From Ypsolopha sequella (Eukaryota > Arthropoda > Insecta > Lepidoptera > Ypsolophidae): a stretch of DNA of 64,000 nt. The notes under the pieces were generated by a model. It had not been told where the DNA came from, made no database searches, and saw only the letters and a program-made list of their open reading frames with translations. Position 1 is the stretch's first letter, and the number at the start of each line of letters is the position of its first letter. This document shows, in pieces, positions 1-11,160 of this stretch. Made by a program: the position numbers and the translations under genes. The stretch covers positions 21,001-85,000 of the forward strand of contig CAKOHE010000009.1 of NCBI GenBank assembly GCA_934047225.1, given 5' to 3'.

Positions 1-402
1 ACTTATTTTATTATCTATTATAGAATGTTTAGAAAGCCTAAGGAAATACGACCTTTGCCAAAGAGTGGTGAAGATTCCTATGCGCATTATTTAAATGTAT
101 TGTTCAAATTACTGTGTACACTAATATTAATTTGTCTGTTAGTTTGTTTGCTAGACTGAACTTATTTTAAGACTCTTTTTTTTATCCATGTAAAACTCTT
201 GGTTTAAAAATTGGACCCGTTATTTAGTTTCAGTATAATTGGATTTTTCAATCTCCATCTTGATTTCAACAGTAGTATTTAAAAAGCATCTGAATATTAA
301 TAAAACTCAGTTTTGCATATATTACTTTGTAGTTGTTTTTCAGGCTTTACAATCATTTCTTTTGATTTTATAAAAAACTGAAAAACCCATAAGAATATTT
401 AC

Positions 403-3400
403 CTGGAACCTTACTAGCGGCTAAGTGTAAAACATCTTGTATGCTCGGAACTAATACTGCCTGCTCATTCCTGATCACTCTAGGAGCTTTACACTGGAAC
501 AGGCCTGCTGTATGAAGCCCATAGCATTCAGACTCTTCCTCTTTACCAGCCTGGACATTGCGGTAACCAATCACTTTGTCTAAGCTGTTCTGAAGAGGGA
601 AGTACAGGGTGGTGTGGTCTGGTGTTACTCTTACATCTGAAAGTGTTTTGTTTGCTTCGTGATGGTACTGAAAGTGAGAGTATTATCGAGACACAAAATA
701 AAAATAAAAATACACCTGATATAGTTATATAGACAACTCACTGGAAATTCAAATAACCTAAACAATTCTATGGTCTCATTATCATCAAGCTTAGCTAATG
801 AGGTAGTGTTATTGATAATTTGTTGCCAGTCTTTTTGGAATTGGTCTGCATCTTTCCTAGCCTTCTCAATATATTCTTTGGTAGCTGTGTCTAGCTTTGC
901 TTTCGGAAGGACTCTTATATACGTATATGTACCTATGTATATGTTTAGGGGGGGGGATGGGGGGAGGGAGGTATAAGCCCCCCCCTAAGGGGGGGGGGTA
1001 CCGGAAATCAATAGTTTTTTTTATAATTTTTTTTCCAAAATTAAAAATTTATAGGTTATTTTATGTTTTATGTAGGATAAAATAACTCGAATATTAAGTA
1101 TACGTATAGTGGGAGGGGGATCACTGGGGAGAGGGTGTAATGAAACTAGTTTCTTGAAAAAAAAAAACTGAACATAACCTAACTTTAAAGACCCAATATG
1201 ACTTCTGCAATTGCTTTGGCGTTGCGGAAAGTGCAGCCCCTTCGCCCTTGCGTAACAAAGCATAGGCACCCGTGCGAGCCGTAGCGGCTGAGGCTGGTCG
1301 CCGAAGGCGAGGGCTGCCCTTCCTCCACGCCTACAGCGTTTTATATACACTCTAGGGGTAGTACCCACAAGACTGTATAGAGTCGGGGTGCTCTGATTCT
1401 GCTTTGGAACTTATTCAACCTATTTTTTGCATGGAGTCGGGTGCTCTGATTCAAATCACGAAGAAAACAAAATGTCTGCATTAGTTTTTTTTTATATCCT
1501 GGACACTAGTCTTTTGAGCCAATTTTTAGCGAAATACAACAAAAAAAATTAAATTACGTCAATTTTAATGCGTCACTCACAGCAGTTTTGGAATAAAACC
1601 AAAAAAAAAAAAAAAATGAAGTCAGTTTTTTTTGAGAAAACTATTGATTTCCGGTAACTGAAATTTCGTGAGATTAATAACAATAACAAGAGCTATTCTG
1701 GAAAAAAAAATTAAGGTACCTTTGTATGTATACTCGTATAAGAGACGAGCCTTGCTTTCTTTACAATCCGCTCTAAAATCTTCCATTCCCCGTGAATGTT
1801 ACATTTAGGACAAAGGAAGTAACCTGTAAACAAATAATAAACCAATCAGGTCAACTGCAACTCCTAGATTTATAAACAAACAAAAAGATTTTTTTATAGA
1901 ACAATACAGGCCGTGAGTATATTTATTGAGATTTTCTATGAAAAAATAAGTGCCATCTGCTCAGAAGTGATGTAACCTTAATTGTTAAATAAATTATCTT
2001 GACGAGGTTCTAATTTAGTCAGTTAGTTTTAACAAGAGGGTCCAGACTGGCAGACCAAGCTTTTGGGATGCTTATGAATGAACCTTTTTGCTGCCTTCTT
2101 TTTGATAATGACCATAGGGATAAATAACGTCCCAGTATCAGTCCCCTGATCGACACACTTGACAAATTGATAAATTTTGGTTACAACACTTTTGCGCTCA
2201 ACGCCTCAAGTAGAGATTATGTTTACAAACCTACCAGTAGTTTTATTCACAAAAATCTTTCGGTAAAATTTTTGAATCGTGCGTCCTTAATTGGGGGGTG
2301 GGGGTAGGGGGGATAGGGGGGCTCCCCGATTCCCCTAGTATATTTTATTTTGTGCGGAAATGTATAATTTTTGAGAAATTAATTATTTATTTTATAAAAC
2401 TTTGAGGTTATATTTACATTATTTTGTTAAATTAAACTGGTTGGGGGTGGTTGGAGGGGGGGAGGTAGACCCATTCCCCATCTGAACCTACCAATGCAGA
2501 AGCCAATTTTAGGACCAATTCAACCTATCAGTACAGAAGTCAATTTTTTGACAAAAAATCACTTCTGCATCGGCTCCGGCACTGCGGGAAGAGCAACCCC
2601 TTCGCCCTTGCGTAACAAAGTCCAGGCAACCCTGCAAACCGACGCTCCGGTTCGCAGGGTTGCCTGCACTTTGTTACGACAGGCGAGGGTTGCCCTCCCT
2701 GCGTGCCTCCGTCTTTATATATACACTCTAGGGGTAGTAGCCACAAGACTGTGAAGAGTCGAAGTGCACTAAGTCAGTTTTTGAATAGTTTGAACCTACC
2801 AGTGTAGGAATCAGGGGGCGCTGAGTCAATTTTTAACAGTTTTAACCTACACATACAGGAGTCGGGGTGCGCTGAGTCGGTTTTTGAACAGTTTGAACCT
2901 ATTGGTACAGAAAGTATATAAAATAGTTATTTTAAATAGGTAGTTAATAAGTTATAAATAGTTATTACAGTATTATGTTTCGCCCGAAAACGAACCATAA
3001 TGTCAATAATATTGACAATATCTGGTAAAATTGCGTGTGTACGGATTATTTGACGTTTCGTTACGCCAATTCACTTTAATTTTTAGTCTAAAACTACGTT
3101 TCGTACACAAATATTTTCCAATTTTGATTATTGATTTTCATAAAAACTACGAATTTCCGCAGAAAAAGAAAAGCACTTTGTTATGAAAAGTGATAGCCAG
3201 CTATTGATTGCACACCTCATTACAATTAAATAAAGGACGCACGATATAAATACCAACCCAATCTTTCCCTCATTGCTTTTGTCTTCAACAGAACATATTG
3301 TACACTTAGTAGAAAGTGAAGTGCAGCCATCCTGAACTGCTAGACCCTTTTGCCGAAGTAACTTTCGAATTTCCGTCGCAGTTATATTAGGTATATCGTC

Positions 3401-3435
3401 TAGGCCTAATGTTTGTACGCCTCTGTATTGAAATT
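403..3435 (-). CDS. TWNK: Twinkle mitochondrial replicative helicase, N-terminal exons (partial gene)
   Basis: Hexameric helicase that unwinds mitochondrial DNA at the replication fork. Five exons read on the minus strand: about 3254-3422 (upstream edge uncertain, open to about 3435), microexon 2235-2256, about 1734-1823, 742 to about 913, and 403-667. The first encodes an N-terminal segment (ITATEIRKLLRQKGLAVQDG) typical of Twinkle. The microexon gives IFVNKTTG and the next gives GYFLCPKCNIHGEW, a primase-like zinc-region remnant. The last two match the primase-like domain, including LYFPLQNSLDKVIGYRN and the stretch ending LAASKVPG. Phases fit for exon 1 to microexon (0), microexon to exon 3 (1) and exon 4 to exon 5 (0, donor GTGAGT at 741). 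The exon 3/4 join is uncertain (donor at 1733 or 1719). Exon 5 ends in a GT donor at 402; the helicase half and the true start lie outside what can be read. Family identity is recognised by sequence resemblance, not by a search. Confidence 0.85.
930..1720. repeat. Repeat-derived intron of Twinkle with G-runs and a GC-rich module
   Basis: Lies between two Twinkle exons. It opens with long G and C runs (950-1001). A module at about 1195-1375 (CTTCTGCA, CCCCTTCGCCCTTGCGTAAC, then CACTCTAGGGGTAGTA) recurs at 2560-2745. A short tandem motif (GAGTCGG-GTGCTCTGATTC) repeats at 1380-1460. No reliable ends or coding sequence were found. The minus-strand reading frame over this module is a by-product of its GC content. 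Confidence 0.6.
2235..2256 (-). other. TWNK: 22-nt microexon of the Twinkle gene
   Basis: Reads ATT TTT GTG AAT AAA ACT ACT G on the minus strand, bounded by an AG acceptor at 2258-2257 and a GT donor at 2234-2233. It supplies the IFVNKTTG segment missing between the 3254-3422 exon and the 1823 exon. Entry phase is 0 and exit phase is 1, and both neighbouring exons match. Confidence 0.75.
2276..3244. mobile_element. Inverted-repeat element filling a Twinkle intron
   Basis: The ends carry a 13-bp inverted repeat, ATCGTGCGTCCTT at 2276 and its complement ending at 3244. Inside are a G-run block (2291-2330), a second G-rich block (2440-2467), the GC-rich module shared with 1195-1375, and three diverged tandem units. 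No coding capacity and no clear target-site duplication were seen. The element starts about 9 bp past the 5' splice site (3253) and ends about 19 bp before the 3' splice site (2257), so it makes up almost the whole intron. Confidence 0.6.
2755..2912. repeat. Three diverged tandem units of about 55 bp
   Basis: Each unit has a GAGTCG-GTGC(A/G)CT-GAGTC start and a GTTTGAACCTA end, at about 2755, 2808 and 2866. They sit inside the intronic element 2276-3244. Confidence 0.6.
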
Positions 3436-3835
3436 CACACTCCGACCAAGAGATTTGTTAATTCTACACCTAAATACTCTCATAGATAGCAACATTTTGG
3501 CAAAACTGCAAAAATATATTCAAAACATCGCAAAAATAACCTCTTAACCCAAACAAACTTTTTTGACAGAAGGTCACAGAGTATAAAATATTAAAGAGTG
3601 TGGTCATCACATCACAAAAACTAATATTTTTTACTATAAGCAGCCACGATCTCGGACCAAGACCAAGGTCCGTCCGAGCCCACGATTCAACAAACGTTAA
3701 AAATCGTGGGAACAACTTGGCTGTCAAAGTTTGACATTTCAATAGTCGGTCACGAGGTCCGAGGGTTTATAAAAGAAAGTTATGCACTTCCGGTCGAGGG
3801 AAGTGGTACCATAGATATCCATCATAGATATCTAA
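3436..3835. other. Non-coding flank upstream of the Twinkle exons
   Basis: No convincing exon was recognised here. A short inverted pair (CCACGATT at 3680-3710) is present. The first Twinkle exon and its promoter may lie here or further right but could not be defined. Confidence 0.4.
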
Positions 3836-3933
3836 CCCTGCGGTCCGTAATAGAATTACAATGGATCATAAGCCATTCACTTCATACTTTCGTAATCGAT
3901 TTTAGCGATATAATTCTATTTCGGAACGCAGGG
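3836..3933. mobile_element. 98-bp MITE with TAA target duplication
   Basis: The inverted ends are CCCTGCGGTCCGTAATAGAA on the left and the complement of TTCTATTTCGGAACGCAGGG on the right. They are flanked by TAA on both sides (3833-3835 and 3934-3936). A longer relative with the same ends is at 21535-22101. The 3-bp TAA duplication suggests a PIF/Harbinger-type source, but no transposase is present. Confidence 0.75.
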
Positions 3934-4455
3934 TAAGTATAATACCGGGAATGAGTGGTACAGAAGGGTACCATTTAATCAAAGAGTACATTATATTTTA
4001 ATTTACCTCCCCCTCACTCCCTCAAATTCAGAGACGTTGTTTTTGTTGACTGATTATAGTGCGAACATTAATTTTCTAGTGGAAAATCGTACAAACACTG
4101 CAAATATCACGTAGAGTCTCTGAAAACGGTCAAGCAAGTGTCAAAATAGAAGCTTTGGGGAAAGTTAGGAAAATGTTATTATTATTTCTTGTTTTTGGCA
4201 TCTGATAATGTGTCTGACTAACACATTTAATTCCGCTAGTGTCACGTCATAAACCAAGGCACCGTATTCTTGAAAAATATTATCGAGGAATTTGGTATCT
4301 TGTAAATCCTTGTGATGATTGCTATGATCTACAACAAAATATATATACAATTCAACTTAGAAAAATGTTAATATTGGTCATAACTGTTTACGACGACTAG
4401 CTAAACTTTTTTTTTCAACTATATAGAAACGATTTCAACAATTTTTACCATCAAC

Positions 4456-4564
4456 ATTATCAAGGCGAGTGACGTTCGTAGGACGACGCGACGACTGGGT
4501 GCCCGTTTGACAACGACGGTGAACGCCGCGTCTTCGTCTTAAGAACGACACTCGCCTTGATAAT
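4456..4564. mobile_element. 109-bp foldback MITE
   Basis: Starts ATTATCAAGGCGAGTG and ends with the exact complement. The arms continue imperfectly through the GACGACGCG stretch, so almost the whole unit can fold into one hairpin. No coding sequence. Confidence 0.75.
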
Positions 4565-4639
4565 ACCGAAATTGTATCGGCGAAACGGTTGGCATACAGT
4601 CAATAACAATCACACGTGAGTGTTCAAGGCGTATGTAAT

Positions 4640-5092
4640 AATTTAGTATCTGTGGTTAAATATTTGGGATCGAAAGCTGCCTGGCCCGGCACTACCAAAA
4701 ATATCGGTCGATCGTTTATCGTTCGAGCATACGTCCATCTCTGACGCACGCACAGAAAGTGTGGTAGAGATAGATATACGACCGAACAATATTCTATCGA
4801 ATTTTGTCACTTCGGAGTAGGCCCTCTGGCTGGCCTGGTGGAGGCCTAGGGCCAGAGGCGCTAGGCACGTTGACTGTTTCACGAAGTATCGTCGTGCCTG
4901 GTCGACGCCTCGGGTGACCGACTGGCGCGTACCTCGTACAACGCATAAGCCTAGCCATCCAAAGGTAACGCTGCCATTGTCTTGGGCGCCCTCCCATCCC
5001 ATTTGGCATTGATGATATTTTGAGAAATGTTTTTTCATTTATGTTTAATGTTTTAGAGGCGAAGGTTTAGTATTTTTACCCTTAGTTTAGAT
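4640..5092. other. No gene recognised
   Basis: Moderately GC-rich, with overlapping open frames on the minus strand (4643-5038) that resemble no protein known to me. Treated as non-coding or old repeat. Confidence 0.4.
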
Positions 5093-5160
5093 CAGGGGTC
5101 CCCAAACTTTTTAGCCTAAGTGCCACACTGATTCCCCCACTAAGACCCAAGGGCCAAGAC
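5093..5160. repeat. hAT transposon terminus
   Basis: CAGGGGTCCCCAAACTTTTT followed by a 'gccacac' stretch matches the general end structure of hAT elements (CAGGGGTC...CAAAC). Only one end was found. Confidence 0.45.
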
Positions 5161-5294
5161 GTATATAATTGCAAAATATTAATATATGATTAATTCGTAT
5201 TGGTACTAGCTGGTCAGTGAGATATCTTTTGTGCAAGGCACAGGACAGTATTCCACCCCGTTCGCAATTCGGTTGATACATCGGGTAAGTGTCA

Positions 5295-5672
5295 TTAAAA
5301 ACATTGCATTTTGCCGAGAAAGCCGCCTTGTATGTTTTGATGTACCAGCTTTAATACAGGCGGCTCTCCCACTGTCTTCAATTCTAAAAAGGTTTTTTTT
5401 TTAATTTTGTTAGTACTTGTACTAACCGTGTCAATAGGGACAAAATTATGTAAATAATTAACATTACAAATACCATCAATTATAACCAGTATTGGAAAAT
5501 TTCCTGTTACACTCTTTGTAACAGATTCACTACATTCTAAAATGCATGCTAACTTAGTAGCTGAGCTGATTGTTTTGATAACTACACCTATCGCCACGAA
5601 ATGAACCCCGGAAGGGGTGTCAGAGGTGTAACTGCCGAGTGTAGACTGCAAAATGCAAGTCACAGTCCACAC
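5295..5672 (-). pseudogene. Possible LINE ORF2 fragment, start of the endonuclease domain
   Basis: An open frame of 125 codons on the minus strand. Near its C-terminal end it has LKLVHQNIQG, resembling the LxxxHQNI(Q/R) start of LINE endonuclease domains, and homology stops right after. The preceding residues are unrecognised. Treat as a truncated LINE trace; it could also be chance. Confidence 0.3.
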
Positions 5673-5699
5673 TTGTGCACCTTTTTTTCTCCGAAGATT

Positions 5700-5910
5700 A
5701 TTACCTCCCGGCGTGATGGGTGGTGAGCCCTATCGCCGTAATTCGGGCACAAATGTGACCCTACGGGATTCGTGTTCGCTACCTCCAGATTGGTAGTCTG
5801 GTACTTGATCCACCAACCGACTGTCGGTTCTTCGGCAGATGTTACCAGCCCACTGCCACTTCAGCTTGTTATTCTTGGAGGCTATGTCGATGACCTTGGT
5901 TCTTTGAAAA
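5700..5910. repeat. Interspersed Lepidoptera-type repeat fragment
   Basis: Contains 'cccactgccacttcagctt' and 'atgtcgatgac', a motif pair that recurs at 19825-19880 in this window. It is reminiscent of a widespread lepidopteran non-LTR-derived repeat. Fragmentary, no coding capacity. Confidence 0.5.
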
Positions 5911-5929
5911 AAAACAGAAAAATTTATTC

Positions 5930-7121
5930 ATTAAACCATTTTTGGATACAAAGGTATCAATACGCAACAATACAAGGCGTAAAATTTTATGTCAATTTAA
6001 GTTCTGGTAACACTAAATCATAGAAACGTATTATAAAAAAAAAAGTCACTGTCTTTGATTATTCATGGTAGACAGCAAGTTGAAATAAATCTGCCAAAGC
6101 GGTAGAAAAATGAAAGTGCACATTCACTTTTTATTATCAAAAATTAATAGAATATATGTGTACTTGTCAAAATCTAAAAAAAAAAAAATACTTAAGAGAC
6201 CCCTTGCCTTGCCTATGCCTGGATTTTTCTTAAGATTTATACAAAAGGTATAAACTAATTGTGGAGTCAACAGCTTATTTTCTTCATTTTTTTTTTTCAC
6301 AAGTATTATCTAGTGACATCTAACTGCGTCTCTATACAGGCCAAAAAGCAAAATTTGCTCAAACACCATCCTAATAGATGTCAGGAGATCGTGAATATTG
6401 CCTCGTTTTTACTCCAAGTTTAGCAAATTGTAATTTTTTATCTATACTGGAAATAAAAAAAGGGAGAAATACAGATGTTGTTAATGTTAAGAAGAGTGTT
6501 TTGAGTTGGGATTGGTGTTGGATATTATTTTATTTATAGATTTAATTGTGAAATGAAACAATCTGTTCTAACCAATTTGCAAGAGTGACATTTATTTTTT
6601 TCAAAAACATTCGGTTGCGTTCCAATTTGTAACATCCTCCACACCCAGAAAAGTATACATGTAATGAAATTACAAAATTATGATAGAGGTACCTAATAAT
6701 TAATAGATTAAAGCAATAGATTCTCCTATTTACTTATAACAATTAAAGTTAAATAGGTAGGTACAACTTTTGCACAAAATAACAATCTAACTTCTATAAC
6801 ATGTTTACAAATTCAAATTGTCTACTATGAATTATTGTCTACTTGAAAAGTTTTATCAAGTAAATAAATTAATCTTCGATAGTACGTTTTTTATGGAAAC
6901 AAAATAGACAAGTATCTATTTTAAAAGATACATTTTATAGCAATAGTTAACAATGTTGTAACAAAAAAAATTAAATGTCGTTAAAGACAAAAGTTTAAAT
7001 AGTTTTACTATATTAGCAGACAAACGAGAATGCAGCTTAAATAAAAAAATTGTATGTTTCTATATGTAAAATATAAATTCTCTACAAAAAATGTGCATCT
7101 GTGTAAAAAGGTAATAATTAA
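5930..7121. other. AT-rich stretch, no gene seen
   Basis: Long A/T runs and no open frames of note. It lies just 3' of the minus-strand integrase fragment, where the 3' LTR of that BEL element would be expected. I could not identify LTR ends. Confidence 0.5.
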
Positions 7122-8160
7122 TTACCAACCATACTTACTTGGCATTCTGACAAGTCTGCCATATCGAGTTCTTCTTTCCAAAGAGCTGCCACTGGTGACC
7201 TCTTCGGGGACTTTCATCGTCTCTTTGTAGCTCGGTACATCCTCGCTATCCTCAGCTGTCTTCGTGTATTTAGGCAATGAATAAATATTAGGTGACTTAC
7301 CTGTGGTCACGTGACTACTGCCTTTCAGCAGAATACTTACTTCTGCTGACCTTACTTCTAATGGATACAACTTTTGAAAAGGTCGAAGTTTAATACCTAC
7401 TGCAGTTTTAACTCGTGCCGTTCGGTTAACACCATCTTTACCTGTATGAATTTCTGTAATAAGACCGAGTGGCCATTTTATCCGTTTTTCTTCCGTTTGA
7501 ATCAGCACAATGTCTCCTAATCTTAATCTGTCTTCTTTTTCCTTTCCTTTTTGAACTAAGGCTGTCAAATATTCTGCTTTAAATCTCATTTTGAAGTCTT
7601 CTCTGAGTTTTTGCAGGTAACGGTGCCGTATGTTCAAGCTGGTGGCATCTACGACGTCCAAGTCGGTAACATCTGTCTGAGAAATACATTGTAAGAAACA
7701 TGATGGAGTCAACGGTTCTAGGGAGTCGTTTTTGTCGTCTTGTACATAAGTGAGAGGACGTCCATTCATGACAGCCTCACATTCACATATAATTGTCTCT
7801 AGTTCTTCGTATTTTACTCTTGAATTCCCTAGGATTCTTTTCAGTAAATCTTTCATGATTCTGATAAGGCGTTCAAAAAATCCACCCCACCATGATGCTG
7901 TCGGTACATTAAATTTCCACTTGATGTGATCAATCATCGAATGCTTCTGTACCACATCCCAGTCTACTGATGAGAGAAGATTCTTCGTGCCAGTAAAATT
8001 CGTTCCGTTGTCTGTTATCAGCTGTTTGACTCGCCCTCTGCGAGCGATAAATCTTCTCAACGTAAGCATAAAGGCTTCTGTTGATAGAGATTTCGTCAGT
8101 TCAAGGTGCACACAACGATACACTGCACATGTAAACAGTACCACCCAGCATTTGCAACAA
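7122..8160 (-). pseudogene. BEL/Pao integrase and C-terminal pol fragment
   Basis: Integrase inserts retroelement DNA into the genome. Only the C-terminal pol part is present. Near the N-terminus are VLFTCAVYRCVHLEL, then LITDNGTNF (second catalytic Asp) and GGFFERL (catalytic Glu). The tail is the BEL-type domain with LRLGDIVLI, KWPLGLI and KLYPLE (DUF5641 type). The zinc-binding region and the first Asp are missing, because the sequence is cut at about 8155 where an RT fragment on the opposite strand begins. The frame is otherwise intact for about 345 codons. No LTRs were identified, so this is a dead fragment. Confidence 0.85.
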
Positions 8161-9386
8161 TTTCACACCATCTGAACCAGGTCATAGGTAAGCTAGAAAA
8201 CACCGCCAAGATTTTAGCTAAGTCTTTCTATGTAGATAACTGCCTAACAAGCTTAGATTCAGAGGAAGATACTTATAAGTTTATTGCTGAGGCAAAGGTA
8301 ATAATGAGCAGAGCAAAATTTGAGTTAAGGCAGTGGGTTACTTCGCCTATGGAAGTGAATGAGACAGGTAATAATATTGTCTCTGTCCTAGGGCTACTAT
8401 GGAACACTGTCAGAGATGAGCTAGGCTGTAATTTAAATAACTTACCTGCTTATGAAGCACTCGGTAGGATCACGAAAAAGGACCTTATGTCATTAATACA
8501 AAGAATTTTCGATCCAATAGGGTTTACATGTCCCGCTACACTTAGCCCAAGATTGATAATGCAAGAAACATGGCGTCGCGGACTATCATGGGATGATGAG
8601 ATTCCTAGCGACCTAGCAGATGATTTTCGAAAATGGTATGAACATCTTCACTATTTATCAGACTGTATGGTACCACGACGGCTGACAGTCAATTTATTTG
8701 ACCAAAGCGTGCTTAGTTTACACATGTTCTGCGATGCAAGCAAGGTGGCTTATGGAGCCTGTGTTTTACTACGGTCAGAAAAAAATGGTGAGGTGAGTGT
8801 TCAGATGATATCTGCAAAAGCTAGGGTAGCACCACCTGGAAAAGTCTCTATCCCACGTCTTGAATTAACGGCAGCACTGATTGGTTTCAGATTACTTTCA
8901 GAAGCTAGAAAGAGCCTTGGTATCGAACCAAGTGAAGAATATTGTTGGACAGACTCATGTGTTGCATTCTATTGGATTACAAAAAACTTACCATGGAATG
9001 TGTATGTGTATAACAGAGTAAAAGAAATAAGAGAAAATGCTAAACAGTTAAATTGGCATCACATTCCAGGCACGCTCAACTGGGCCGACGTAGCTTCCAG
9101 AGGCTGCACCGCTGAACAACTTCTTTCACTTCGGTGGTGGGAAGGACCGGCATGGCTGCGTCTTGGCAAAGAAGAGTGGCCGAAGTCATCGATAAATGTA
9201 GACGAGGAAGAAGCTTGTAAAGAATTACGCAAAACCACGTGCAATACTAGTATGTGCACACAAGAAGGTACTGCGCGATTTTGTTATTTCTCTAAATACA
9301 CTAAGATAATCAGAATGATGGCATGGATACTGCGATTTATACGTAATATGAGACCTGAAACAAAAAGAAATGGTGAAATAACATAG
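8150..9386 (+). pseudogene. BEL/Pao reverse transcriptase / RNase H fragment
   Basis: Begins inside the RT palm (ATISHHL, then FYVDNCLT, the YxDD-type motif). It continues through the connection region (RIFDPIGFTCPATL) and RNase H, with Asp in MFCDAS, Glu in RLELTAALIG, Asp in CWTDSC and WADVASRG near the end. About 410 codons are open, stopping at TAG 9384-9386 before the integrase zinc region. It is divergently oriented to the integrase fragment at 7122-8160 and abuts it, so the two are probably halves of one BEL copy rearranged by inversion. Protease, gag and LTRs are absent. Confidence 0.85.
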
Positions 9387-9552
9387 AACCGTACTATAAT
9401 TTGATTTTGGGAGAATTTGGTTATTTCCTGGCTACATTAAAAATGTCAACCGGTGAAATTTGAAAATATTTTTCTTCAGAAAAAAATTTTAGAAATTCTG
9501 ATTTTTAAATGAATGTGCCTAGTAACAAATAAATAAATTATCATTTCCAAAA

Positions 9553-9665
9553 ATGTCAGTTCACGATTACAGGAAGTGTTCCAAGAGTGGATTAACTCGT
9601 CGTAACCAAGATAGCTCTGTAACGTATCATCGGTTTCCAAATCCAGGGAAAACAAATACTTTAAA
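9553..9665 (+). pseudogene. Exon 1 of the P-type transposase gene: THAP domain, first half
   Basis: ATG at 9553. Reads MSVHDYRKCSKSG and then YHRFPNPGKTNTLK, with a GTAAGT donor at 9666. The HxFP pattern is typical of a THAP domain. Only one Cys (C9) of the expected C-x(2-4)-C pair is present; the first position is not Cys. Confidence 0.75.
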
Positions 9666-10282
9666 GTAAGTCTTGGTTATTTATTAAAAGTGTGATTGAA
9701 GTTAGTAATGTGCTACGTATCAAACTGTCTGTCTTATGTTCTCGGTTTGAGGAAAGCGCATAACAGAAAAGAACAGACCACATTCAGACCTAGGGATTTT
9801 CGCTCTGAATTCTAAAATATTCCTCAGTTGAAGATACTATACTGTCAACATTTTGCAACAAGAAACTTGTAGGGCTGTGTTTAGATATGATATGATTAGA
9901 TTAGATATGATTTATAAGTATAATATTGATCGGAAATTTGTGTCGTGACAATATATGCAAATAATTTTACTGTATAAATGGCTGATTGATTAATTGTTTA
10001 TCATTGGTCAGCAATCAGAGTGTCAATAAGAGGGCAATCGGTGCACAATCCAGGACTCCAGATAGTCGTTCTTAAACTTACACTAGGTTGGGTTTCGCTA
10101 CCCGTTTCGTTAGGAGTGTCGCTACCCGATGAAACCCGTTCAAAAATTCAGCATTACAATCTAAGTATTCCTACCCAACCTAGAGTTCTTTAATGAACAC
10201 ACCTCAGTAGTATCTACACCCCAAATTTATAAATATCTTATTACATTTATATAAACATTTATACCTTACTACTTACTTTCAG

Positions 10283-10517
10283 AGCACTTGCTTGGGCCAA
10301 ATACTGTTGGCCTGATGAAGAATGGAAATCAGTAGAATCATTGCGCAAACTTTCCATTGCAAATAAAGTTTTGTGTGGAAGGCATTTTGGATCATCTCAA
10401 TTTTATGATAATGAACGAAAAAAACTCAGCAAGTCTGCTGTTCCTGGCACAGAGGTTAAGAATTTCTTGAAGTCTCTCAAATTAAAAAAAAGAAAATTAA
10501 ATAAAAAGTTACCTACT
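10283..10517 (+). pseudogene. Exon 2: THAP domain, second half
   Basis: The acceptor at 10281-10282 joins in phase to exon 1 (AA|A). Contains the THAP tryptophans (WAKYCW, EEW), the C-x2-H pair in VLCGRHF, and the C-terminal AVP motif in KSAVPGT, followed by a lysine-rich linker. The 3' splice boundary was not settled; the frame stays open to 10577, but the end is likely repeat-derived. Confidence 0.75.
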
Positions 10518-10901
10518 CGACCAAAAAGTGAATGTTTCATAGCTGTTTTTTTCACGATTGCTGGGTTACCTCGATAGTAAAAGTTGCTTATATGGAATCT
10601 GTTTCTGGCTTCGACAACATTATCTTAACACCCAATATATTCCATGAGTATAATATCTTTACATTTCAAATAAAAATGTAAATAAATTATAATTAAATTA
10701 ACTTGTTGTTCCTAACCTTAGCATTATAAGAAAAATTTTAGAATTATTATTAAACACTATGCATTTTAATGATCTGAAATAAAATTTATTCTGTCCTATT
10801 CTTAACAGCCAATATATTCAATATATTCCAAGAGTACATTCTTTAATTTTGTAACAAAATATTAATTAAAATGAATAAATATGGTTTATTTCATTTTTCA
10901 G

Positions 10902-11001
10902 AACCCAACTCCTCTTGCGGTACCCGAAGTACAGCCGTCAACTTCTGGGTTCAAACTCTCCTCCGTAGATGATTCAAAGCGGTCACGACTTATCATTGCA
11001 G
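10902..11001 (+). pseudogene. Linker exon, copy A
   Basis: 100 nt between TTTTTCAG and GTATTT. Encodes NPTPLAVPEVQPSTSGF and a Ser/Arg-rich tail. It is 2 nt shorter than copy B near its 3' end, so the two cannot keep the same downstream frame. Confidence 0.65.
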
Positions 11002-11160
11002 GTATTTATTACTATTTACATAAGGTAACTTATTGATATAGCCAAATTCATACTGGAGACTTTGTTAGTGATTAGATCAGTAACAAGACTAAATGACGCC
11101 TTTTGTGAAATACACAAAATGAGGGTTCCCAGAGTAAAAGTTGTTTGTATGGACTTTTAG

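Noticed and set aside
4643..5038. 131-codon minus-strand frame
   Set aside because: Overlapping alternative frames, no recognisable domain, no splice or start evidence.
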